Origin: Pseudomonas putida S13.1.2
GTDB taxonomy: Bacteria > Pseudomonadota > Gammaproteobacteria > Pseudomonadales > Pseudomonadaceae
Direction of reading: 5' to 3'
Length of the DNA: 64,000 bases
Assembly: GCF_000498395.2 (NCBI RefSeq)
Contig: NZ_CP010979.1
Location: forward strand, 3,844,001 to 3,908,000
The notes under the pieces were generated by a model. It was not told the origin of the DNA. It worked only from the letters and a program-made list of their open reading frames with translations, and made no database searches. The translations under genes were made by a program, and so were the position numbers. Positions 17,327 through 25,225 of this stretch are shown here, one piece after another. Each line of letters begins with the position of its first letter. Position 1 is the stretch's first letter.

Positions 17327-19092
17327 CACCAGGCACCGCCTTCGAGGCGTGCGCGGCTGGAGGGGAACACCTGCAACAGCGGCGTGCCCTCTGCAAGGTC
17401 CGGCAGTTGCAGCGGTGTGGTCTGCTGCAGGGTGCGGTATTTGTCTTCGCTGAGCCCGGCCAGGCTCGGCCCGTCCCGCAGAATGCGCGGGCGGATGAAC
17501 ACCATCAGGTTCTGCTTGGTGTTTTTGCTGGCATCGGAGCGGAACAGCCGGCCCAGGTAAGGGATATCACCGAGCAGCGGCACGCGCTGGTTGCTGGTGC
17601 TCAACTCGTCGCTGATCAGGCCGCCGAGGATGACCAGGCCATTGTCTTCGACCATGACCTTGGTCTTGATCTCGCGCTTGTTGGTGATCACGTCGCTGGC
17701 CGCGCTGGACTCGGCGATCGACGACACTTCCTGGACAATGTCCAGGCGCACGCTGTTGTCGATGTTGATCTGCGGCTTGATGCGCAGTTTTACCCCGACC
17801 TCTTTGCGCTCGATGGTCTGGTACGGGTTGGCGTTGTTCTGCGTGACCGAGCCGGTAACGAAGGGCACTTCCTGGCCGACCAGTATCGACGCTTCGGCGT
17901 TGTCCAGGGTCAACAGGGTCGGCGTGGACAGCAGGTTGAAGCCGCTCTTGCCCTTCAGCGCATTGACCAGCATGGCAAAGTTGAACCCGCCGCCGAAATG
18001 GCCGATGCCCGCCGTGGCGCCGGTGGTCGCGGACAACAGGTCGCCAAGCGCCTCGTTGTCGCCACCGGCAGCAGCCCCGGCAATATTGGCGATATTCACC
18101 CCGTTGCTGCCGAAGTTGACGATGCCGGCGCCGAATTTTTCGTCGGCAAACAGCCATTGCACGCCCAGCTCCTGGGCGCTGCTGTCGGACACCTCGGCGA
18201 TGATGGCCTCCACCACCACCTGGGCACGGCGGATGTCCAGCTGTTCGACGATGCTGCGGTAGGCCGCCAGCTCGCTGTCGGTGCCGACCATGACCACGGC
18301 GTTGGTGCCTTCTTCGTACTCCAGGCGAATGCCCGGGCCACCGGCGGCGGCCATCACCGGCTTGTCCTTGCCCTCCCCTTCGCTTGCGCCTTCAGCTGGC
18401 GCCATGCCTTCCTGACCAAGCCCGCGCAGCACCTTGACCACTTCACCTGCGTTGGCGTGCCGCAGGTAGATGACCTGGGTACTGCCGCTGCCGGGTGCTT
18501 CCTGGGGGCGGTCGAGCTGGCGCAGCAGGCTGGCGATACGGTCCAGGTTGCTGCGCCAGTCGGTCACCACCAACTGGTGCGCCGCCGGGTACGGTGTGAT
18601 CACCCCGACCCGTGGGTCGATCAGCGGTTTGAGGATGCCCAGCACCTGCTCGCTGGCGGCGTTGCGCACGTTGAATACCCGCGTCGCCACGCTGTCACTG
18701 CCTTCGCCCTGCTGCCCACCCGCCTCCACCGGCACCGGTTCCAGGCGCGCGGCCTGGTCAGGGACAATCTTCACGCTGCCGTTGGGCAGGTCGACGGTGG
18801 CGTAGCCTTGGGCGCGCAACTGCGCCAGGAAGATGTCGTAGATGGCATCGGCGTCGTGCAGGTCGACGGTGCGCACGGTGACCTTGCCCTTGACCCGAGG
18901 GTCGACGATGAAGGTGGTGCCGGTGATGCGCGACACGCTGTCGATGAACTCGCCCAGTTCGGTGTCGACGAAGTTCACCTCGTACATCGGCGTGCCGTTT
19001 TCATCGAACACCGGCTCTTCGGCGCGGGCCTCTGGCAGGCCTGTGGCCAGGGCCAGGCTCAGCACGGCGGCCACGCAGTATCTAACAGGCAT
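17326..19092 (-). CDS. gspD: Type II secretion outer-membrane secretin GspD
   Basis: A 588-residue secretin forming the outer-membrane channel. A signal peptide (about 1-24) is followed by the N0 domain (FVDTELGEFIDSVSRITGTT), three N domains, and the secretin core with VGQEVPFVTGS (about 405) and the C-terminal signature VMVEDNGLVILGGLISDE (about 480-497). The remaining C-terminus resembles an S-domain. It is shorter than many GspD proteins (about 650-700). It starts 3 nt after gspC. Confidence 0.95.
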   Translation of the reverse strand: MPVRYCVAAVLSLALATGLPEARAEEPVFDENGTPMYEVNFVDTELGEFIDSVSRITGTTFIVDPRVKGKVTVRTVDLHDADAIYDIFLAQLRAQGYATVDLPNGSVKIVPDQAARLEPVPVEAGGQQGEGSDSVATRVFNVRNAASEQVLGILKPLIDPRVGVITPYPAAHQLVVTDWRSNLDRIASLLRQLDRPQEAPGSGSTQVIYLRHANAGEVVKVLRGLGQEGMAPAEGASEGEGKDKPVMAAAGGPGIRLEYEEGTNAVVMVGTDSELAAYRSIVEQLDIRRAQVVVEAIIAEVSDSSAQELGVQWLFADEKFGAGIVNFGSNGVNIANIAGAAAGGDNEALGDLLSATTGATAGIGHFGGGFNFAMLVNALKGKSGFNLLSTPTLLTLDNAEASILVGQEVPFVTGSVTQNNANPYQTIERKEVGVKLRIKPQINIDNSVRLDIVQEVSSIAESSAASDVITNKREIKTKVMVEDNGLVILGGLISDELSTSNQRVPLLGDIPYLGRLFRSDASKNTKQNLMVFIRPRILRDGPSLAGLSEDKYRTLQQTTPLQLPDLAEGTPLLQVFPSSRARLEGGAW

Positions 19093-19095
19093 CGT

Positions 19096-19521
19096 TCATC
19101 CTTGCCGCTTGAAGCCGGTCACGGCGGGGCGTGGCGGCCAGGGCAGGCGCTCACGCCGCCCCTGGTTGTTGAAAATCAGGCCATCGGTGTCGATGTCCTG
19201 CAGCACGATCCCCGGCGCCAGGCGCTGACCGCGGGCCAGGGTGCGGACCTGCTCGCCGTAGCGCAGCACCACCACGCTGGAAGACAGCGGCTGCGCCCTG
19301 AGGCCACCGAGGTAGTGCAATGGCAGGCGGGTAATGGCGATGGCGCCGTCGTCGACGGGCGCTTGCCAGTTGCCGACCATCAGCCCCGGCAGCGGGCTGG
19401 CGACCGCCGCCGGCGCCATGGCCGGTTGCGGCTGGCGGCTGAGTTGCAGCACGCACTGGGCGGCCAGCCAACCCGCCAGGGTCAAACCAGCGCCGGTGAA
19501 AAAGCGCGAGGCGCGTATCAC
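19096..19521 (-). CDS. gspC: Short type II secretion protein C (GspC-like)
   Basis: A 141-residue inner-membrane protein preceding gspD, the place of gspC/xcpP. It has one membrane helix (about 10-28) and a homology-region-like segment (about 48-140: GLMVGNWQAP, AITRLPLHYLGGLRA, VVLRYGEQVRTLARGQRL) that would contact the secretin N0 domain. It lacks the C-terminal PDZ or coiled-coil domain of full-length GspC (about 235-300 residues). The start is GTG at 19519-19521, overlapping the stop of the upstream lipoprotein gene (GTGA). Confidence 0.8.
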   Translation of the reverse strand: MIRASRFFTGAGLTLAGWLAAQCVLQLSRQPQPAMAPAAVASPLPGLMVGNWQAPVDDGAIAITRLPLHYLGGLRAQPLSSSVVVLRYGEQVRTLARGQRLAPGIVLQDIDTDGLIFNNQGRRERLPWPPRPAVTGFKRQG

Positions 19522-21158
19522 GAGGCCAACTGCCGTGGGTGCCAGCCCGGGTGCCCCTGCACGTAACGCACTTCGGGCAGTTGCAGCGGCGCCAGTTGCC
19601 AGTCGCTACGCTGCTGGGCAAGCCAGGCTTCGACCCGCTGCCACAGGGGTTCGCCAGCCTGGCTTTCAAACTGCAGGCCGAAGGTGCGGCACAGGCCCTG
19701 CACCGGCTCCAGCCCAGTGATGCGCTTGCCTTGCGGGCTATAACTGACCCGCCAGGCCTGGCCCTGCCAGCGTGGCAAATCCTGGCTGTTGTCCAGCAGC
19801 AGCGGGTCGCCGAACAGCTGCTCTGCAGCGTTCTCCAGCACTTGCTCCACCTGCCGGGCCGGCGCTTCGACCACCGGCGCCGGGTAGCCACCGGTGAGGC
19901 TGATCAGGTGTTCGCGTGTGATCGACGCCCCGGCGGGCAGCGGGTAGTCGTAACGCAGGCCGGGCAGCAGCACGGGCATGCTGCTGTCATCGGCCAAGGC
20001 CTGATGCAGCAGGCGGTCCCAACTGCCGCCACGGGTATCGCGGCGCCACAAGGCCTGTGGCGCGCGGGCCAGCGGTTGATCGAGCCACGCCGCATGGCCG
20101 GCACGTTGCTGGCGCAGTTCTGCCTGCAATGGCCCGACACGCAGTTGCGCGGCAGGCGCCAGTTGTTGTTCAAACGCCGGGAAGAAACGCCCTTCGAACT
20201 GCCACAGCCCGGCCACGCGCTGGCAGCGCAGGCGGAAGGCACCACTGCCCCGACAACCGGCGAACAGCACCGGTACCCGGCGACCACTGGCCTGGGTTAC
20301 CTCGACGGGCGCCGGCCACAGGTCCTGGCCACGGGCGCACAACAGCACATCGATTTGTGGCAACCGCTCGGCCAGCCAAAGGCCGGGGCCGGTGCCGACA
20401 TCGGCCAGGGCCACCACCAGGTCGGCCTCGCGCCGGGCCTGCTCGAAGACCGGCTGAAGTGACTGGTACCACTGTTTGAGGGAGGCCTTCTGGTCCTGGG
20501 CATAGGGGTCGGTCACGCCGACCACGGCAACCCGGGCGCCGCCGCGTTCGAAGACGTGCAAGGCCTCCAGGCCCAGGGCCTGGCGTTGCCCGTCAGCCAG
20601 GCCGGCACCGAGGGAAACTGCACCCGCCTGGCGATAAAGGCCGGCGCTGCGTTGTGGCCACAGCACACGCTCGTCACTGCTGACCCGCGCTTCGATGCCC
20701 AGCAGTTGGCTGCCCTGCACCCCGCTTTCGCCCTGGGTCAGGTAAGCCAGGCCACTGCCGTTCCAGCCCTGGCCATTCTCCAGGGTCAGGCTGTTGCCTG
20801 CGCCGGCCTCGCCGCGCAGTTGCTCCAGCAGGGCGGCTAGCACCGCGTAGCCGCCGAGCTGGGCTGCTGTTGCCTGGCTGGCATCTAGCAGCGGTGCCAG
20901 TTGCGGGTAGGCAAGGCTGGCGCTGCTGCCAGTCATCCACGGCGCGCGGCCCAAGTGGCTGACCGGCCCCAGGCGGGTCGCTGGCACCACGGCCTGGCCG
21001 GGTTGGCGGGCATCGAGCGTATCGGCCACGTACAACAGGTCGAGCCGGGCGTTGCCGCCCTGCTGCCCAGGGAAGGCAGAACAGGCGCCGAGCAGCGGTG
21101 CCAATGCCCCGACACCCATCCAGCCAATCACTTCGCGCCTGTGCACACTGCTCGCCAT
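19518..21158 (-). CDS. uxpA: UxpA-like Tat lipoprotein, degenerate SoxB/5'-nucleotidase fold
   Basis: First gene of the T2S operon, about 546 residues. It begins with a twin-arginine signal (HRREVIGWMGVGALAPL) ending in a lipobox (LLGAC). The body aligns by eye with SoxB-type metallophosphatases: GGYAVLAALLEQLRGE, then GWNGSGLAYLTQGE, and a C-terminal 5'-nucleotidase-like region (LISLTGGYPAPVVEAPARQV; DLPRWQGQAWRVSYSPQGK). The metal ligands appear lost: the SoxB GGDTWQGS Asp is Gln (NGQGWNGS), the GN/HxE motif is SSDERV, and the DxH His is absent. It is probably not a phosphatase. UxpA is the name I recall for the xcpP-adjacent lipoprotein in P. putida. I prefer ATG 21158 (AGG 5 nt upstream); ATG 21170 and 21182 are alternatives. 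Confidence 0.72.
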   Translation of the reverse strand: MASSVHRREVIGWMGVGALAPLLGACSAFPGQQGGNARLDLLYVADTLDARQPGQAVVPATRLGPVSHLGRAPWMTGSSASLAYPQLAPLLDASQATAAQLGGYAVLAALLEQLRGEAGAGNSLTLENGQGWNGSGLAYLTQGESGVQGSQLLGIEARVSSDERVLWPQRSAGLYRQAGAVSLGAGLADGQRQALGLEALHVFERGGARVAVVGVTDPYAQDQKASLKQWYQSLQPVFEQARREADLVVALADVGTGPGLWLAERLPQIDVLLCARGQDLWPAPVEVTQASGRRVPVLFAGCRGSGAFRLRCQRVAGLWQFEGRFFPAFEQQLAPAAQLRVGPLQAELRQQRAGHAAWLDQPLARAPQALWRRDTRGGSWDRLLHQALADDSSMPVLLPGLRYDYPLPAGASITREHLISLTGGYPAPVVEAPARQVEQVLENAAEQLFGDPLLLDNSQDLPRWQGQAWRVSYSPQGKRITGLEPVQGLCRTFGLQFESQAGEPLWQRVEAWLAQQRSDWQLAPLQLPEVRYVQGHPGWHPRQLAS

Positions 21159-21214
21159 CGCACCTGCCATCCTTTTCCACATTCATTCCGGGATCCGGAT
21201 GTTGCGGCGTTGGC

Positions 21215-21243
21215 ATTACAGTTTGATGGCAGAAATCCGACAG
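21215..21243 (-). promoter_or_regulatory. Triple Pho-box-like repeat upstream of the T2S operon
   Basis: Read on the minus strand, three 7-mers at exact 11-bp spacing: CTGTCGG, 4 nt, CTGCCAT, 4 nt, CTGTAAT. The PhoB consensus is CTGTCAT repeated with 4-nt spacers; the units match 5, 6 and 6 of 7 positions. The array lies about 33-57 nt upstream of the possible uxpA starts in the right orientation for a PhoB-activated promoter. A divergent effect on phoX is also possible. Confidence 0.6.
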
Positions 21244-21382
21244 CAATTCCAAATTGATCTGTCAGAAGCCCCTCTAAGAGCGAGTCGTTTTAAAAACCCC
21301 TTAACATTTCTGCCAATCAATCATCATATTTCCCCCCTAAAGTCGCGGGTTCCTCTAACTCAGCCACTACAAGGACACCCTG

Positions 21383-23458
21383 ATGAGTCGAGATACCGGC
21401 GACAACCTGGACCGGAACCAAAGCGGCAATATGCCGATGGCCAACGTCATGGACGCCTACCTGAGCCGCCGCAGCGTGATGCGCGGCAGCCTGGGCGCCG
21501 CCATCGCCATGATCGCCGGTACCGGCCTGACAGGCTGCTTCGACGGGGGTGGTTCCGATCACGATGATCCGGTCACCGAGCCACCGGTGACCGAGCCGCC
21601 TGTCACCGAGCCAGAAGTGCCGAAACTGGCACTGGGCTTCCAGTCCATCCCGGGCTCGCGCACCGACGCCTGTGTGGTTGCCGCCGGCTACAGCGCCTAC
21701 GTGCTGGCGCCCTGGGGCACGCCGCTGAACAGCAACGCCAACCCGTGGAAGCCCGACGGCAGCAACACCTCGACCGACCAGGCCAACGCCATGGGCATGC
21801 ACCATGACGGCATGCACTTCTTCCCCATCAACGGCAGCTCGGAAGACGGCCTGCTGGCGATCAACTTCGAGTACATCGACGCCGCCGCCCTGCACCCGGC
21901 CGGCCCGACCACCGATGTCAACGGCAAGCGCCCGGTCGAGGAGGTGCGCAAGGAAATCAATGCCCACGGGGCTGGCGTGGTGCGCCTGCAGAAAGTCAGC
22001 GGCCGCTGGCAGGTGGTCGACAACGACCCGCTGAACCGCCGCTTCACCACGGCTTCGCGCATGGAAATCACCGGCCCGCTGCGCGGCACCGACCACGTCA
22101 AGACCAAGTACTCCGCCGCCGGTACCCACTGCCGCGGTACCAACAACAACTGCGGCAACGGTTACACCCCGTGGGGCACCTACCTGACCTGTGAAGAGAA
22201 CTGGCCGGGCATCTTCGTCAACAAGGGCACCCGCCCTGAAGACCAGCGCCGCATTGGCGTGGGCACCTCCAGCGGCCAGTACAAGTGGGAAAGCGCTGCC
22301 GGTGACAGCACCGAGGTGGCCGACGAGTTCGCCCGTTTCGACGTCACCGTCAAGGGCGCCAGCGCCACCGACGACTACCGCAACGAAGCCAGCACCTACG
22401 GCTACATCGTCGAGATCGACCCGTACAACAGCAGCACCCTGGCCACCAAGCGCACCGCGCTGGGCCGCTTCCGCCACGAGGGCTGCGCCCCAGGCCTGCC
22501 AGTCGCCGGCAAGCCGCTGGTGTGGTACATGGGTGACGACTCGAACAACGAGTACCTGTACAAGTGGGTGTCCACCGCCGTGTGGGACGCAGCCGACGCC
22601 AATCCGGCCGACCGCCTGGCCACCGGCGCCAAGTACCTGGACCAGGGCAAGCTCTATGTGGCGCGCTTCAATGCCGATGGCACCGGCGTATGGCTGCTGC
22701 TGGACGTGGCCACTGCCACCACGGGCGGCAGTACCCTGGGTGCGCTGTATGGTGACCTGCCAGGCATCATCCTCAACACACGTGGTGCCGGCGATGCTGT
22801 GGGCGCAACACCGATGGACCGCCCGGAATGGACGACGGTCAACCCGCTGAACGGCGATGTCTACCTGACCCTGACCAACAACAGCGCACGCACCCCGGAA
22901 AAGGTCGACGCGGCCAACCCGCGCGGCCCTAACCGCCACGGCCACATCATTCGCTGGCATGACAGCGACGACCAGTTGAGCTTTACCTGGGACATCTTCG
23001 TGTTCGGCGCAAACGCCGCCGGTACTGCCGACATCAACCGTTCCGGCCTGACCGAACTGAACCAGTTCGCAAGCCCCGACGGCATGAGCTTCGATAGCCG
23101 CGGCGTGTTGTGGTTCGAGACCGACAACGGCGAGAGCACCCTCACCGATTACACCAACGACCAGTTGCTGGCAGTGATCCCTACCGACCTGGTGGACGCC
23201 ACTGGCAAGCAGGTGCCGGTGAACGCACAGAACCAGGTGGACCTGCGCCGCTTCTTTGTTGGGCCGAATGAGTGCGAAGTGACCGGGATTGCCTTTACCC
23301 CGGACAACAAGACGCTGTTCGTCAACATTCAGCACCCAGGGAACTGGCCGTATACCGACAAGGCCACTGATCCGACCCCAGCTGGTGCCACCGTTCGGCC
23401 GCGGGCTTCGACGGTAGTGATCCAGCGCAATGATGGCGGCGAGATCGGCACTGCCTGA
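21383..23458 (+). CDS. PhoX family phosphatase with Tat signal
   Basis: A 691-residue protein of the PhoX (DUF839) family: Ca2+/Fe3+-dependent alkaline phosphatases exported by Tat. The signal contains SRRSVMRGSLGAA (about 28-40), ending at a possible lipobox, LTGC (about 52-55). A repetitive linker with TEPPV units follows (about 64-78). Conserved PhoX regions include GTHCRGTNNNCGNGYTPWGT, YLTCEENWPG, GRFRHEGCAP and DGMSFDSRGVLWFETDNG. It is divergent from the T2S operon and near tatABC, so it is a likely Tat-then-T2S substrate. RBS: AAGGA about 10 nt before the ATG. Confidence 0.9.
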   Translation: MSRDTGDNLDRNQSGNMPMANVMDAYLSRRSVMRGSLGAAIAMIAGTGLTGCFDGGGSDHDDPVTEPPVTEPPVTEPEVPKLALGFQSIPGSRTDACVVAAGYSAYVLAPWGTPLNSNANPWKPDGSNTSTDQANAMGMHHDGMHFFPINGSSEDGLLAINFEYIDAAALHPAGPTTDVNGKRPVEEVRKEINAHGAGVVRLQKVSGRWQVVDNDPLNRRFTTASRMEITGPLRGTDHVKTKYSAAGTHCRGTNNNCGNGYTPWGTYLTCEENWPGIFVNKGTRPEDQRRIGVGTSSGQYKWESAAGDSTEVADEFARFDVTVKGASATDDYRNEASTYGYIVEIDPYNSSTLATKRTALGRFRHEGCAPGLPVAGKPLVWYMGDDSNNEYLYKWVSTAVWDAADANPADRLATGAKYLDQGKLYVARFNADGTGVWLLLDVATATTGGSTLGALYGDLPGIILNTRGAGDAVGATPMDRPEWTTVNPLNGDVYLTLTNNSARTPEKVDAANPRGPNRHGHIIRWHDSDDQLSFTWDIFVFGANAAGTADINRSGLTELNQFASPDGMSFDSRGVLWFETDNGESTLTDYTNDQLLAVIPTDLVDATGKQVPVNAQNQVDLRRFFVGPNECEVTGIAFTPDNKTLFVNIQHPGNWPYTDKATDPTPAGATVRPRASTVVIQRNDGGEIGTA

Positions 23459-23471
23459 TCGACCTGTGCAC

Positions 23472-23577
23472 GGGGGCCGCTTTGCGGCCCATTCGCGGCA
23501 CAAGGCCGCTCCTACAGGGGGTACGCGATCCCTTGTAGGAGCGGCCTTGCGTCGCGATGGGCTGCACAGCAGCCCCA
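23472..23577. repeat. REP doublet, AGGAGCGGCC type
   Basis: Two inverted REP copies (about 23472-23518 and 23531-23577) separate the converging phoX and gspK genes. The right copy starts CTTGTAGGAGCGGCCTTGCG. The hairpins probably protect both 3' ends; no separate terminator is evident. Confidence 0.85.
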
Positions 23578-23590
23578 GCAATAGCAAGCC

Positions 23591-24556
23591 TTACCAGGCC
23601 ACCGGCTCCCGGCTACGCACCCGCACTTGCTGCGCCGGCACCCGGGCATGCCATTGCACCACCCCTAGCGCCTCCACCTGGAATTCGCTGCGCATCACCC
23701 GCCCCTCTTCCTCGAACGACAGCTGCAGCAGAAAGTACCCGCTGTTGAGCAGCAAACCCTCACTCAGCCGTTCAAACGTTTCGTCATCCACCGCCCCCAG
23801 CGCCTGGCGCAACGCGGCTGCATCCACGTACCCCGACGCTGGCCGCCCGCTGATGATGCGGCTGAGCAACGACCGCGAATAGCGCCCTTCGTACAGCGCC
23901 TCCAGTAACGGAAGGTGCTCCAGCCCAAGCGCATTGGCGTTCAGGCGCCAGCCGGTGACCTGGGGCAAGGCGCACAGCATCGGGTAACGCGCCTGGCGGC
24001 CGGCGTCGGGCTCCAGCAGCAGGTTCAGTTCGCTGGTATCGAGCATCGGCTGGTTGGCCGCCAGGCGCGGTGGTTGCTGGCGCAGGTACTGTGCGCTTTC
24101 GGCGCCCTGCAGGCGGGTGTCGCTATCGGTGTCGAGCCAGTCGGCCAGCGCATCGACCAGGCGCTCGGCAGCCATGTCGTCGCCTAGCAGGTAGCGCAAC
24201 TGGCGTTCGGCACGCTCGCCATCGGCCCCCAGCAGCGCATTGACGTTGAAGCAGGTGTGCTGGTCGCGCACCCGCAGTTGCGCCTGACCGGCGCCAAAAT
24301 CGTAGTTCAGCGGCTGCCCACGCAAGGCCTGCCAAAACAGCGGGCTAAGTCGCCAGGCGGGGTCGCGCAGGGCCTGCTCGGCATAGGCCAGGCCAGCCTG
24401 CTCCATGGCCCGCGTCTGCACCCGCTGGTGCAGCAGGCGCACTTCATCCACCTGGCGTCGGCCATCTTCCACCAGCCAGGCCATGCCCGCCGCCAGCATT
24501 GCCAGCACCACCATCACCATCAACAGGGCCGCACCCTGCTGTTGCCTGCCACCCAT
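23591..24556 (-). CDS. gspK: Type II secretion minor pseudopilin GspK
   Basis: A 321-residue atypical pseudopilin capping the tip complex. The leader MGGRQQQG is followed by AALLMVMVVLAMLAAGMAWL without the +5 Glu, as expected for GspK. A large alpha domain contains CFNVNALLG (about 110-118) and a later SAM-like helical region. It lies outside the main gsp operon, separated by phoX on the other strand. I start at ATG 24556; the frame continues upstream without similarity. It probably uses its own promoter in the 145-nt divergent gap with tatA. Confidence 0.9.
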   Translation of the reverse strand: MGGRQQQGAALLMVMVVLAMLAAGMAWLVEDGRRQVDEVRLLHQRVQTRAMEQAGLAYAEQALRDPAWRLSPLFWQALRGQPLNYDFGAGQAQLRVRDQHTCFNVNALLGADGERAERQLRYLLGDDMAAERLVDALADWLDTDSDTRLQGAESAQYLRQQPPRLAANQPMLDTSELNLLLEPDAGRQARYPMLCALPQVTGWRLNANALGLEHLPLLEALYEGRYSRSLLSRIISGRPASGYVDAAALRQALGAVDDETFERLSEGLLLNSGYFLLQLSFEEEGRVMRSEFQVEALGVVQWHARVPAQQVRVRSREPVAW

Positions 24557-24701
24557 CCGTGCGTGCCTCGCTCGCGCAATAAAGACGCCAGTCAACACGC
24601 GGCGTGTTGCAGGTAGATGGCAATGCCCGTTCGTCATGTGCACGTCATCTACACGAGGCAGGATTGCCCTTCCTTTTCATGACCTTACAGGAGTGGTCGC
24701 A

Positions 24702-24935
24702 ATGGGTGGCATTGGAATCTGGCAACTGGTGATCGTACTGCTGATCGTATTTCTGCTGTTTGGTACCAAGCGCCTCAAGGGCCTGGGCAGCGATGTGGGC
24801 GAGGCGATCCAGGGTTTTCGCAAGTCCATGGGCGGCGACGCTGACGCCAACGCACCTGGCCAGGCGCAGGTTCAGCAACAGGCCCCGCTGACCGGCCAGG
24901 CCACGCAGCAGCCTCAAGCGGACCGTCAGGCCTGA
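24702..24935 (+). CDS. tatA: Sec-independent translocase subunit TatA
   Basis: A 77-residue protein: a short periplasmic N-terminus (MGGIGIWQ), one membrane helix (about 8-22), the hinge FGTKRLKGLG, an amphipathic helix (DVGEAIQGFRKSM) and a Gln-rich tail. It forms the pore-like assembly of the twin-arginine translocon. The start ATG at 24702 follows AGGAGTGG. The stop overlaps the tatB start (TGATG). Neighbouring Tat substrates are phoX and the uxpA-like gene. Confidence 0.95.
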   Translation: MGGIGIWQLVIVLLIVFLLFGTKRLKGLGSDVGEAIQGFRKSMGGDADANAPGQAQVQQQAPLTGQATQQPQADRQA

Positions 24936-25225
24936 TGTTCGAGGTAGGCTTCAGCGAGCTGCTGCTGGTTGGCGTCGTCGCGCTGCTGGTGCTGGGCCCG
25001 GAGCGCCTGCCGGTGGCAGCGCGCACCCTCGGGCGCGGCCTGGGCCAGGCGCGCCGGGCCATGCACGCCTTGCGCACGCAGGTAGAGCGCGAAATCGAGT
25101 TGCCAAACCTCGACAGCGCACCGTTGCAGCGCCTGGAACAGGAAATCCGCCAAGGCATCAGCCTGAACACGGCGCCAGCCAATGATGCCGCAACGGTCAC
25201 CGCCCCCAAGGAACACGCCTCATGA
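24935..25225 (+). CDS. tatB: Sec-independent translocase subunit TatB
   Basis: A 96-residue protein with one N-terminal helix (MFEVGFSELLLVGVVALLVL), the characteristic GPERLPVAARTLGRGLGQAR and an amphipathic helix. Glu at residue 8 is typical of TatB. With TatC it forms the receptor for twin-arginine signals. It overlaps tatA by 1 nt and tatC by 4 nt. It is shorter than E. coli TatB (171). Confidence 0.94.
   Translation: MFEVGFSELLLVGVVALLVLGPERLPVAARTLGRGLGQARRAMHALRTQVEREIELPNLDSAPLQRLEQEIRQGISLNTAPANDAATVTAPKEHAS

Noticed and set aside
15236..19566. Long plus-strand open frames opposite gspF, gspE and gspD
   Set aside because: They mirror the codons of well-recognised T2S genes, have no family similarity and no plausible ribosome-binding context.
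21250..21382. A second Pho box directly upstream of phoX on the plus strand
   Set aside because: Only one CTGTCA half-site (near 21259) is visible, and the next 7-mer at the right spacing matches poorly. The clear array is the minus-strand one at 21215-21243, which might still serve both genes.
21317..23587. 756-codon minus-strand frame opposite phoX
   Set aside because: It covers the whole PhoX gene plus REP sequence at its start, which marks it as a shadow frame.
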